64,000 nt of DNA from Verrucomicrobiaceae bacterium (GTDB lineage Bacteria > Verrucomicrobiota > Verrucomicrobiia > Verrucomicrobiales > Verrucomicrobiaceae). Under the pieces are notes generated by a model. That model searched no databases, was not told where the DNA came from, and saw only the letters and a list, made by a program, of their open reading frames with translations. Positions 8,401-17,500 of the stretch are shown here, piece by piece. The stretch spans positions 33,755 through 97,754 of the forward strand of contig CANNQP010000012.1 in NCBI GenBank assembly GCA_947507875.1, given 5' to 3'. The position numbers and the translations under genes are program-made. Position 1 is the stretch's first letter; every line of letters starts with the position of its first letter.

Positions 8401-11093
8401 CGGAGTGAGTCGCCTTGAGCCCCAGCCTGCTCGAGTTGTCGCCACTGTGAGGCGCTAGGGGTGATGAGCGAGGGATCGCGGCGGGTGCGCCAGGGAGTGA
8501 GATTGGCAAACTGTGCGGTGCTGCCATTGCTGCCATCCCCCAGCATGCCACGGCTGCGCATGACCTGGGTGACCTTGGCTTCTAGGACGAGTAGTGCGAC
8601 CGTGTCGCGCACGCTCAGGTTGACCGCCAGAGTCAAGGCCTCAAGCTGTTGCTGCCAGGCGCTCTGGCACGCAGCCAGCCATCGATCCACTTCGCTCTTC
8701 ATGGACTGGCTATCGGAGGGAAGGCTCGTTAGCTCAAAATCTGGCTTGAGCTCAGTCAGCCGAGGAAGAGGCTGCATGCCAACTAGCTCCGGATACGATT
8801 GAATCGGACCCAGGACCGGAAGAGTTCCCCCATCGCTCAGGGTGAAGGTTTGCATGTCGATGTTGGATGGGGTGCCGAAGGCTACCACGGTGGGAGCCTG
8901 CACTGGCAGTGAGAGTGGGAACATGGCTTGGGTCCCATCTTCAGTTTGGATCACATGGCCGCTGCCCAAGAGTTGGCCACTGGGGGCATAGGCGCTGATG
9001 GCTTCGCCCGCTGCCGCGATGATTTCGTTGCCATCGACATCCGCTAGCGGTCTGACTGCAGCATAGAAGCGCGAGTTCCCCGGAAAGATGCTGTCCGCTG
9101 GGGGCTGGCTGCTGCGATCTTTTGGATCGGTGCCTGCGAGTAGTTCAGCCAAGTCACTGGCACCATCAGCATCACTGTCTGCACCCTGGGTGGGCGATAG
9201 CCCCTTGGCCATTTCTACAAAGTCAGGCACGCCATCTCGATCGCTATCGAGTTTACCCACCTCAGCGCTGAATTGGTAGTCACTACGGGCGATGGCGCCA
9301 CGACGGCCCCCGGCGGCCTCGGCATAATACTCCAACTGTGTGTCTTGAGCTAGCAAGAGGGGGGAGTCGTAAAGTTGGAAGGATTCATAGCCGTTGCGAC
9401 GCACATAGATGGGGCTACCGCCAGCAGCACGGAGCGTCACGTGGATGATGCCATCGTAGAGCCCGGGGGGTGGGTCTGCCTTGACGACATCCACTAATTC
9501 GCCCTGGGCTTGCTCTAAGCTGAAGATGGAGACGTTGTCGGCATACTGATTGACCAGTTGTCCCGGAATGCCTGAAGTTGGTCCGGCCACCGAGCCAAGG
9601 TTAACTGCCCCAGCGGCACCTAGGCCTAGCTCAGGGTCTCGGAAAGTTTCAGAAATGGCAGAGGCCGTGAGTGTGCTGCCTCTGCCTGAAAAGGTGACCC
9701 TCTGGGTCCAGTCCCCTGCACGGTAGGCACCTAGCAGCCGAATCTCGGAGTTGGCGAATGGCGGCTTATCAAAAACCAGAACGTTGGCAAGGTTCAAGGT
9801 CTTGGGGTGCAGGGGCACCCTCACAGGTTCGGTGGACAGAGGGCTCCAGTTGCCATCGCCATCATCGACCAGGGTATTGATCAGACTGGAACGACCCGAT
9901 CCGTCATCGGTATGCAAAACATGCACGGCCCCTGCCGGGCCGGCCGCAAGCGCTGCAATGGCACCTAGCTCAGGATCCATGTTGAGGGCCGCGAGCGTCT
10001 CCAAACCCTGAGCACCAAAACCTAGAATCTCGGCGCTTCCGTCGTCATAGCTAACGGCGATCTGGCTTTGTCCGGCCTTGTTTTGAATGACACACATCGC
10101 AGCTACTGGGCGTGATAGAGTCTCCGTGACGATTGGCCCAAAACCAAAGGCTGGAGCGGATGGCGGACTGCCTATCACAACACGGCACCGCTTGATGTCG
10201 GCGCTACCGGGGCGATAAACAACAATAGTGGCCATGGTGTCGCTGCCAAAAATGGAGGCCACATAGCGCGCATTGGCCATTCCAGTGAAGGTGTCAGCTG
10301 ATCCGCTGGTGAGCATGCCGCTGGTCGCATCGGCGAGCAGGTTGCCGGGATTGAGCATCACCAAGTTGTCGAGTGTTGTGTCGCCGCCACCTTGAGGGCT
10401 AGGTGATGGAAAGCTAGCGAGACCAACCACCAGCGTGCGTGCCGCGCTGTCCTTGGTCACCGCGACGGCGTTGAGGCTACGCAGGTTGTATGTGTAGTGG
10501 CTCCTGGAAATCGGCGTGAAGCTGCTGCCCTTGTTGAGCACTTCACGAATAGCGCCAGGCTTGTCTGTCGGATGGCCATCGGAATCAAGCACGCTAAGCT
10601 CGTCGCGCGCGCGGCCGATGATGTCGTCGTGCGCGGTGTTGCCAACGACGCTGCTGGGTAGGGGGACCACGGCTGCAGCTTCTGGGGCAATGCCCAAAAG
10701 ATGCATGGGCCGCGGAGTGGCGGCGGGAAAGCGCGGGTTGACAATCACCGCTCGGTTGGCAGTTGGCGAACCAATGAGTAGGCGATCGTTGCTGGGCGCA
10801 GCGGCCGTGCCATCACCCAGGCGACCGACACTGGCAAAGGCTGGAGTAGTGATGCCTGATGCCATGGCGCCAAGGGGGATGAGTTTGCCATCAGCGGCAC
10901 CCTTGAGCACGCGCACCGCACCACTTTGGCGGTCCACGATGAGCAGGTCGAGCAGGCCATCGCCGTCAAAATCGCCATTGGCCAGGAACTCGGCATCGGT
11001 TTCTTGAGTAAAACTCGCCGCCTTCAACCCGGAAGGCAGCAGGCAGGCCAGGCCGAGGCAGAAAGCGTTGAAAACAAAAAGTGTCGGTTTCAT
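5421..11093 (-). CDS. Giant exported protein with FG-GAP-like, thrombospondin-type-3, Ig-like and He_PIG domains (1890 aa)
   Basis: Predicted extracellular or surface protein. Residues 1-25 form a signal peptide ending SGLKA. Residues about 28-130 and onward contain FG-GAP/VCBS-like stretches (NGDFDGDGLLDLLIVD). About 611-650 is an Asp-rich thrombospondin type 3-like calcium segment (DSDRDGVPDF, DSDADGASDL). About 1125-1400 carries three consecutive Ig-like domains, each with a W-x-(R/H)-N-G or W-x-K core and a GxYxxxV strand. About 1418-1490 is a He_PIG-type domain (ATGLPSGLLLDAQEGLIRGT). The C-terminal 400 residues are beta-rich and repeat-like. No enzyme motif is visible. It is the last gene of a three-gene operon, starting 11 bp after the stop of the preceding gene, so the three products probably work together, perhaps as an adhesive or matrix-associated surface assembly. 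Confidence 0.85.
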   Translation of the reverse strand: MKPTLFVFNAFCLGLACLLPSGLKAASFTQETDAEFLANGDFDGDGLLDLLIVDRQSGAVRVLKGAADGKLIPLGAMASGITTPAFASVGRLGDGTAAAPSNDRLLIGSPTANRAVIVNPRFPAATPRPMHLLGIAPEAAAVVPLPSSVVGNTAHDDIIGRARDELSVLDSDGHPTDKPGAIREVLNKGSSFTPISRSHYTYNLRSLNAVAVTKDSAARTLVVGLASFPSPSPQGGGDTTLDNLVMLNPGNLLADATSGMLTSGSADTFTGMANARYVASIFGSDTMATIVVYRPGSADIKRCRVVIGSPPSAPAFGFGPIVTETLSRPVAAMCVIQNKAGQSQIAVSYDDGSAEILGFGAQGLETLAALNMDPELGAIAALAAGPAGAVHVLHTDDGSGRSSLINTLVDDGDGNWSPLSTEPVRVPLHPKTLNLANVLVFDKPPFANSEIRLLGAYRAGDWTQRVTFSGRGSTLTASAISETFRDPELGLGAAGAVNLGSVAGPTSGIPGQLVNQYADNVSIFSLEQAQGELVDVVKADPPPGLYDGIIHVTLRAAGGSPIYVRRNGYESFQLYDSPLLLAQDTQLEYYAEAAGGRRGAIARSDYQFSAEVGKLDSDRDGVPDFVEMAKGLSPTQGADSDADGASDLAELLAGTDPKDRSSQPPADSIFPGNSRFYAAVRPLADVDGNEIIAAAGEAISAYAPSGQLLGSGHVIQTEDGTQAMFPLSLPVQAPTVVAFGTPSNIDMQTFTLSDGGTLPVLGPIQSYPELVGMQPLPRLTELKPDFELTSLPSDSQSMKSEVDRWLAACQSAWQQQLEALTLAVNLSVRDTVALLVLEAKVTQVMRSRGMLGDGSNGSTAQFANLTPWRTRRDPSLITPSASQWRQLEQAGAQGDSLRPREILQQIYSMIDTMENAPEAEPLRLLVGGVYAAAAQREFLEAMLQKPEDPTFRSAGSIGSPVDVLRYLINQGTLPPADGPSLWGIAALAAVDEHIAAVVDAVPQATSVLNELLGSLDLRSRSTLILEVPDLTVRSELEGLGGLILIDSDSPTEIYRLLDAKGNDYEATKGLRLPVGARFEVVAFTDLPQPSALGEVQFSDLEVISMRWVRGSVPDINVGAQPPLITFLEAISGATGESMDITRPLFIAEESSVTLNVNVEGDAEGLSLQWRRNGVPILDAINSSLQLDATADNPSFAGFYDVLVTNVAGRTSSFVIETRVLRIKPIIEALEAEIVGTSVPGRNVLAGVGEAVTLRVRAQSAASDGMLYQWLHNGVAIANANEDTLLIDAITPAQFGTYTVRVSPNDSKATAAQKTLSDAFEVAVVSHTSTDIVRNFNQAVTLPAIAAGKNLKFFWSKKPGALDSRAIVTTKGHLTISNLGFTDIGLYQCIVEMGDDVRRLISSHNLNVLVPPRFAAVEMAMPDVVVGGFVGWKIPITGTYTSISATGLPSGLLLDAQEGLIRGTARVAAGTYNISLKASNAYGSSSATAVLVVRPLNIDLVGDYVAYVPRHPSNRELGASLALTVTTLGTCSGRLVQGTLTHSFSGSLNTADGSNAILVVDVISSLKLAVGKLVIELDAENAALRGTLMPPAGTVATLQHFEGWSNYWSRSRAPINNPYVGRQHWLMRIVDEGANEESVKLPGGYGYAAAVILTNGNFTATGRAGDGESLTFNGFIGKQGQLGLMQLLYGTTTKGSLHGKINLAASSSAPINGNLTWSRPRNPLVTARLYRDGFATVGLLAEGGKYSAPAAGSRILNLGSQASVRRVRVNLSNRDAGIEQVGAVSFALNTANTFSAPAYSSIDFSNGSATVTTTTGMVRGSLTRSDTNPLNVRNKLTRALSLEGLIVPLDGVPAVFGSFMASSLPTTPLQTLNNTNQYQGSVVFEPIPSPP

Positions 11094-11104
11094 GATCGTG
11101 AGAT

Positions 11105-14100
11105 TCAGGGGACATTCACCACCGGGGTTTCCAGCACGCGCTCAATTTCCATGGTGCGCTTGTTGAAGCGCACCAGCACGTAGCGGTACTTCGATCCACT
11201 GGTCACTGGGCTACGGTCCAGCAGGAACATTTCGTGGGTTTTGCTGTAACTGGTCGATGTTAGGCGTGGCACCACGGCCACCCAAGGATCGTGAATGACG
11301 GTGTTGCCCGTGCTGTGCTCCTCGTAGGCGATTTCTTCCATGAGCGGAGTCACCTGGACCACTGTCGGGTTGAGTCCGGCCACCACCTCGTAGCGATAGA
11401 GCAAGACAGGCAGGATCTTGCCGGCGTAAACCGGACCCAGGCTGTTTTCCGTCTGGGCTAAGGTATCCTGAGCAAAGACTGCGGTCAGTGGGTTGTACTT
11501 GCCGAGGATGAGCGAGCGTCCGATGCCAGCGAAGCCATTCACGGGCCTTGGGTAGTTGGTGTAGCGGTCTTTGAGTTGCGGGTCATCAAGCTGCGTGGGC
11601 ACTGGTTGTCCGTTACTGAGCGGCATGTCCACTGCACCAATACGCACACCAATCCCCTTAAAATCAGGCACGCGGCCCTCAAGATTCTGGGCTTGTAGAT
11701 CGGCATGGAACCCCGTGCTTGCCTGAGTGGCGGCACCCAACCTTGCTGGCCATGGCACCTGTGGAAGTGCCCCAGGTGCTGGGGCCCAAACGAAGTCCTG
11801 CACATTGCTGAGCGGTGACATGGCTCGCGCCCCATATAGATGGCCTGGGCCCACCGCTCGCACCACCACTTTGTAATTGCAGCCCAGCACCACCGGCACC
11901 CGAACGGAGAACAGGCTGTCCTTCTCTACGGCAATGGCAGCCGCGCCAAGAAGGATGCGAACCTGGGGCGTTTCATGCGCTGAGAAATCCCCGGCGACAT
12001 CGCCCAACACACGCTGGGCAATCCGCGCGCCGCTGCTATCCAGAGGTGAGAGATCGGCAGAGAGGTCGGCGGGCAATGTGGTACTCGGAGGTGGGGTATA
12101 GGCCTCGCCATCGCGGCTGATGAAAACCTCATAGCGCGTGGCCTCGTGCGGGCTGCCAAACCACCGGATGGTCATCTCTGGCGCTACCGAAGTTTTGGCC
12201 GGTTCCAGCGGCAGCAAGGTCGGCGCACTCAATGAAGCGACGGACTCGATGCAACCCAGCGAGGCCATGGGCGAGGCGTTGCCATGCTCATCAAAGGTTT
12301 GTACAAAATAGCAGAGGTTACTGACCCCCGAAGGCACGGTGCGATCACACCAATCGATGCTGCGCGTCAGGTCCAGGACCTGATTGAAGCCAGGTGTGAT
12401 TGCACCGGGGCCGGTCGTGGTTTTCTTGGGGCCGAAGTCCACCAAGGTTAGTGGGCCATTGGCCACCCGACGATAAATCTTGTATTCGCGCGTTCCCAGG
12501 GGAATGGGCGCGGAGAGTTCGCCACAAAGACTGCTGCGTGTATTCGGGCCAAGGCCGCCGCTATACACCTCGTGGCGAAAGCCACAGAGGGGGTCGCCGA
12601 GTATTCCTGTAACTGGCTGAGTCTCGCCCTTGAACTTGACCAAACGCCCCTCCGTAGCTCCGAGGGTGGTAGGCAGTGTCTGGCTGGTAAGGGTGGAAAT
12701 GCGCCCCGAATGAGTGGCCACACGACAGCTTACACGCACTTCCTGGGTCTTGGACTGGGTGTAAAAATACGAGGCTGGCAGGATCACCTTGGCCACCAGA
12801 ACCGCGCCATCGCTACGCATCGCATACTGGCCTAGGATGCTGACCCCAGGAATGGAAAATTCGGCCCACGCTAGGCCTGAATCCAGCGGCGCAGTGCACA
12901 GCAGGGTGACCTGAGCCTGATTGGTGGGAGAGCTATACCCTAATTGACCATCAGCGCTGACCAGCGGACGCACACAACTAAGTCGGATGAGACCGGATGC
13001 AGCTTGTGGTCCTTGACGATCACGAATCACACCAAAGACCGGCACACTGTTCCCACTGAGATTGCCGCCACCGGGACGCTTAGAGAGGTCGCGGGCGCGC
13101 ACGGTGTACCAAAAGGTCTTGCCCGCAGTTGCGGCATTCGGTGCGCCCGCACCGGTGTCGTCAAACTGATAATTGCGGGTGCCCGGCACATGCTTGACCA
13201 CACCAATCGCGGCGGGTAGGGCTGCACCACTGGCCACCGCCTTGTTGCTGGCTGTGATGTCGCGGTCAGAGTTCCAACGGTAGATGAGATATTCGTCGAG
13301 GTCTGCACCGTCCTCGTCCACCGGGGGCGCTTCCCAGCTTAGTCGGAGAAACTGCCGCCGCGTGGCTCCAAGCAGCTTGTACTCATTGCTGATGCCGAGT
13401 TCGCGCGGAGCTTCAGGAGGGTAGGTGTCATAGACGGATGTTAGGCGGCCCACGGAGATTAGGCCATCTCGCCCCAGCACGTCCAGGGCGGCCACGTAAT
13501 AGAAGAATTCATCGCCGTCGGCTAGCGGTGGTTTAGGGTCCTCCGGGTCAAAGCGACCGTTGTCATCAGCAAAAAAATAGGTTTTCAAGTCCGCCGCATT
13601 GGAGGCAGCCATGGCGTCGAGGTCTGATTCCGTGAGAACAGGCACCTCATTGACGCGTTTGAAGCGGGGATTGCTATTGTCCCCAACGGCTGCAAGCAGG
13701 GCCGTGGTGGCAGGGCCACTCCGAGTCAGGTTCCAACCGCGAGCCACGGCATCGGCCTTGGCCACGCGGTAAATGTTGTAGCCATAGTGCTCCAGTGCAC
13801 GCAGGCGTAGGTCTGGCGGGTTGGCCCAGCGGAGTTTGGCGTTCAGGTGGCCACGTTCATTGGGCTCAAAGAAAGTGTAGAGTGCGATAGGGGCCGGCAG
13901 CGGTGTGACGGTGGTATTGACCTGCACCCGCCCCATCACTCCAGCCTCAAGGCCTGTGTCTTCATCGACCAATCGGATCTCGTATGTGTAAAGGCCCGGG
14001 CCGGGAAGTGGCTGGGCGTAGGCAAGGCCCATCATCAGGCTAATGGCAGGATGCACCCGCGACATGACATGGAGGCGCTGCAGCACCGACTTGTCGTCAA

Positions 14101-14551
14101 TAGCGGCCTGAATGACAGCAAGTGCTTTTTCCTCAATCGAGAGGTCATCGCGGTCAGCCTTGAGCAGCGCGCCAAGCCCGTGCTCAAGGTCCTCAAGATC
14201 CTCACCCAAAGTCACTGCTGTGGACAGAGCCTGGGTGATGGCAGCCGCACTCAGGCTCGGCTGTACGTCTCCTTGCAGTAGATAAGTGCCCGGTGCGACC
14301 GCTGCCCCGGCCTTGCGGTAGATGGCAAAGCGCTGGCCTTCAATCAGCCCAGCTTCGCTAGGCTGCCAAATGACATAGGCCCACTGCTGGGCACCGATCT
14401 GCTTGGCGGTGCCCACGGAGAAGACGGAGGCACCTCGCCCGCCGCGGTCGCTGATGCCACTAGGGCCAGTGGTCTGGGCTTGTAGCACTAACGGAGCCAC
14501 TGCCACGAGGGCAAACCTTGCCAAGGAAGAGCTTATGATTTTTTGGAACAT
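11105..14551 (-). CDS. Large exported FN3-like protein (1148 aa)
   Basis: I place the start at the ATG at 14551, because it begins a convincing signal peptide (MFQKIISSSLARFALVAVAP...LQAQ). An upstream ATG at 14734 would overlap the preceding gene and add 61 basic, unstructured residues. The mature protein looks like a chain of fibronectin type III-like beta-sandwiches (for example LRLSWEAPPVDEDG and MTIRWFGSPHEATRYEVFIS), with repeated W-x-x-P and Y-x-(I/V)-Y patterns. No catalytic site or membrane anchor is seen. It sits between two other giant secreted proteins: 40 bp after the 1902-residue gene and 11 bp before the 1890-residue gene, which supports one transcript. The function is unknown; a structural or adhesive role is inferred from architecture only. 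Confidence 0.85.
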   Translation of the reverse strand: MFQKIISSSLARFALVAVAPLVLQAQTTGPSGISDRGGRGASVFSVGTAKQIGAQQWAYVIWQPSEAGLIEGQRFAIYRKAGAAVAPGTYLLQGDVQPSLSAAAITQALSTAVTLGEDLEDLEHGLGALLKADRDDLSIEEKALAVIQAAIDDKSVLQRLHVMSRVHPAISLMMGLAYAQPLPGPGLYTYEIRLVDEDTGLEAGVMGRVQVNTTVTPLPAPIALYTFFEPNERGHLNAKLRWANPPDLRLRALEHYGYNIYRVAKADAVARGWNLTRSGPATTALLAAVGDNSNPRFKRVNEVPVLTESDLDAMAASNAADLKTYFFADDNGRFDPEDPKPPLADGDEFFYYVAALDVLGRDGLISVGRLTSVYDTYPPEAPRELGISNEYKLLGATRRQFLRLSWEAPPVDEDGADLDEYLIYRWNSDRDITASNKAVASGAALPAAIGVVKHVPGTRNYQFDDTGAGAPNAATAGKTFWYTVRARDLSKRPGGGNLSGNSVPVFGVIRDRQGPQAASGLIRLSCVRPLVSADGQLGYSSPTNQAQVTLLCTAPLDSGLAWAEFSIPGVSILGQYAMRSDGAVLVAKVILPASYFYTQSKTQEVRVSCRVATHSGRISTLTSQTLPTTLGATEGRLVKFKGETQPVTGILGDPLCGFRHEVYSGGLGPNTRSSLCGELSAPIPLGTREYKIYRRVANGPLTLVDFGPKKTTTGPGAITPGFNQVLDLTRSIDWCDRTVPSGVSNLCYFVQTFDEHGNASPMASLGCIESVASLSAPTLLPLEPAKTSVAPEMTIRWFGSPHEATRYEVFISRDGEAYTPPPSTTLPADLSADLSPLDSSGARIAQRVLGDVAGDFSAHETPQVRILLGAAAIAVEKDSLFSVRVPVVLGCNYKVVVRAVGPGHLYGARAMSPLSNVQDFVWAPAPGALPQVPWPARLGAATQASTGFHADLQAQNLEGRVPDFKGIGVRIGAVDMPLSNGQPVPTQLDDPQLKDRYTNYPRPVNGFAGIGRSLILGKYNPLTAVFAQDTLAQTENSLGPVYAGKILPVLLYRYEVVAGLNPTVVQVTPLMEEIAYEEHSTGNTVIHDPWVAVVPRLTSTSYSKTHEMFLLDRSPVTSGSKYRYVLVRFNKRTMEIERVLETPVVNVP

Positions 14552-14591
14552 GGAAAAGTGTGCTGAGGTTGTGCGGGCTCTTCTGTGACAG

Positions 14592-17500
14592 TTAATAATC
14601 CACATCCCAGCTGTTGTTGATGTAGGTGGCCTGAACCATTTCGGAGAACTTAACGCAGAAGGGGCAAACGCCTGCTTTGCCACTGATCCTGCCTTCTCCG
14701 CTAAAGCTAAAGTCGCCACCGCTCTTGACCCCAATCAATTCAATTTCGCCTTTTATAGATACGGCACAAAGAGCCTCACCACTGACTCCTGCTAACATTT
14801 TACCGCCATAAGTCGGTCCCTCGGCAAAGTAGAAGGCGCCGGCACCCACACCTGCGGAGATATTGAAGAAGCAGCCGTTCCCAATGATCGGGATCCACCC
14901 CTCGCCGTAGGCATAAGCACCCGTGAAGCTCGGCCCGGGAATCAGGGCAGTCACATCAGGATCAATCGCCTCAATAGGATCTGGACTGCAGCACCGGCCG
15001 AAGAAGATACCACCCTTGAGCTTATAGCTGGAGAAGGCCAACCCCACTTCAGCGGCGAGATAATTTTCGGTCTGGCCAAAGGCAATCTGCGCCTGCATGT
15101 CGGTGATGATGAAGGTCTCGTAGGAGAGTTCGCCCCTCATCTTGAAACCGCCACCGAAGCCAATGAGGCTACCACTTCCGAAAGCAAACTTGGCGCTAAC
15201 ATCGGCACGCAATCCCGGAGAAATCCATTCCAAGGGAGTGTCAAGGGCTCCGAGTTCAACATCAGTGGCGTTGCTCGCCACCCCAGCACAAGTATTGTCA
15301 CCCGCTGAGTTCATTGAGCGGATCTCCAGGTAGGCATCGAGCATCATTTCCTCAGGCACCTTCCAGCGGAACCGTCCATCGAGACGCAGTAGCTCCAGCG
15401 AATCCGTGGTGATATGGGCATAGCCCTTGATTTGCCCGGCCCCAACTATGTCATCAAGCTTGCCGCCTACCAAATGGTTGATGCTCTCATCCATGCCAGC
15501 AAGTTGGTCCTTGATGGCGTCCTTGAGCGTGTCGTTGAGGGCATCAATGCCGCTGTCGAGGGCGCTGTGCATCCGCGCCTCGAGATCGTAAAGGCGCTCT
15601 TTGATGGCTGTGGAAATCTTGGTCACGAAGGGCGAAGCATGCAGTTTGTTCTTCACAATCTGCAGCCACTTCGCTTTCTGCTCATCCTTGATCAGATCCC
15701 AGCTAACGGTGACGTCGAGGTTGCTTAAGGCGGCAATGTCGGCCTTTACCTCCGCAGCCGCCTCATTGATCGCGGTTTCAATCTCGCCTGCCGTCTTGGC
15801 CGCAGCCACTATCTCCTCAAGCTCCTTATTGAAGTCACCAGTGAGATCGTTGAGCTCATCACGCACTGCCTTAACTCTGACGTAAATCATCGCCAAGGCC
15901 TCCTCAACGGCAATCACCTTGTCCTCATGTTTCTCCAGAATGGCAGCCCAAACGGCATCCAGGGCTTCAGCTGTAATGGCGGCCGCGAGGCTAGTTACCA
16001 GATCTTGCGCCAGGGCCTCAAGAACTGTCGGGTCTGAGGGGCCAATGGGCAGGGTGTTGAATAGGTCCTTGAGCACCGCATCGTCAACGCCAGCACCGTA
16101 GCGATTGAGGTTGGCGCAGGAGTCCAGCGCGTCGAGCACTTGATCAAGTTGTGCCACGAGATTTTGGGAGAGCGCGACGCCACTGGATCCACCATTGATG
16201 AGTAGCTCAAGCTTTTGTTTGATCGTGCCCGGCAACGAAGAACCCACACCAAACGCCGTGTCCACGGCTGTGGTGATCTGAGACGAGTCCACAGAATAAC
16301 CGGCGGTGAACTTGCCCGCAAGGGCGCTGTCCAACACGTTGAGCGGCGTGCCCATGATGGCATCGACATGCTCATCCATCACTTCATCCATGCGATCGCC
16401 CACCATTTTAGCGAAGCGGTCCACTCCACCAGTGAGGGCATCAAAGCCCTGTTCACCAAGTGAATGCGAAAGGCTTGAGGCCACGCCCGTGGTATCATCA
16501 ATGGCATTGAAAGCCATCTGCGAGAGATTGATCTGAGGCAGGCCGTCATAACTAAAGCCAAAGTTGATTTCGGCAAAATCTGGGCTGATGCGCAGACAGT
16601 TGTGGCCAATGTTGACCACCAGAATTTCGCTATTGGGAACTTCCTTGGCCTCAAAGGTCTTGCGCACCGGATCCCAAATGAGTTCGTAATCAAAATCAAC
16701 CACCTCAAGCCAAGTCTGGGCGGCTTTCACTCTGTAAGGCAGCGGGTCCTCTCCAGAAGCCGTGCCTCCCGCGCGGTAATCTGCCAGCAGCAACGTGGTG
16801 GGTAGGCCGCGGTTATGAGAATCAAAGAGTGTTGTGTTGAAGGGGTTACCTCCATCCTCTGACCAACCGTCGTCAGGCCAGCCACCCATCACGTGGATCT
16901 CCGAGTCAGAATCATCGGCGCCGCCCACGGTATCGATGGCAATGGTCTGCAGATGAACCTGAAGATCGCGAAAGAAGGGCACGTCAAGCGTGCCAATCAG
17001 ATTCCAAAACCCCTTAGCATGGGCGGTCACGCCGGGCTCATAGTCGCTGAGGTAAGCATCCTGCACGCTGCTGTAGTTCCAGATTTCATACGCTGGCTCC
17101 CAGCCTTCTGGTGCAGGCTCAGGTTTGGGACCTTTGATCGGCCCTTGAATTTCAATGCAGCGCGGTAGCACAAATCGCGAGGTGATGAGTTTGTCACCGT
17201 CATAGCGGGCATCGGCAGCGCTGATGATTTCGCCGCTGGGCATCAGGCCAAGGTTGCCAATCAGGGCCACGGGCACGTGGTGCGAGCGGGCGCGGATGCT
17301 GGTCTGATAGCTGGCGCTGCCACCCTCACAGACATCCGCACTGGAGCGCACAAAAGAGGCTGCCAGTACCTCTATGGCGCAATCCCAGTGCTCTAGTTTT
17401 TTCTCAACCCCAATGGGTGTGAGTTCTCCTAGCTCGCCGCGGCAGCTGATTTGCAACTGCTTGAAGTTTTGAGTGAAATTGGAGGGTGAATCGAAGAAAA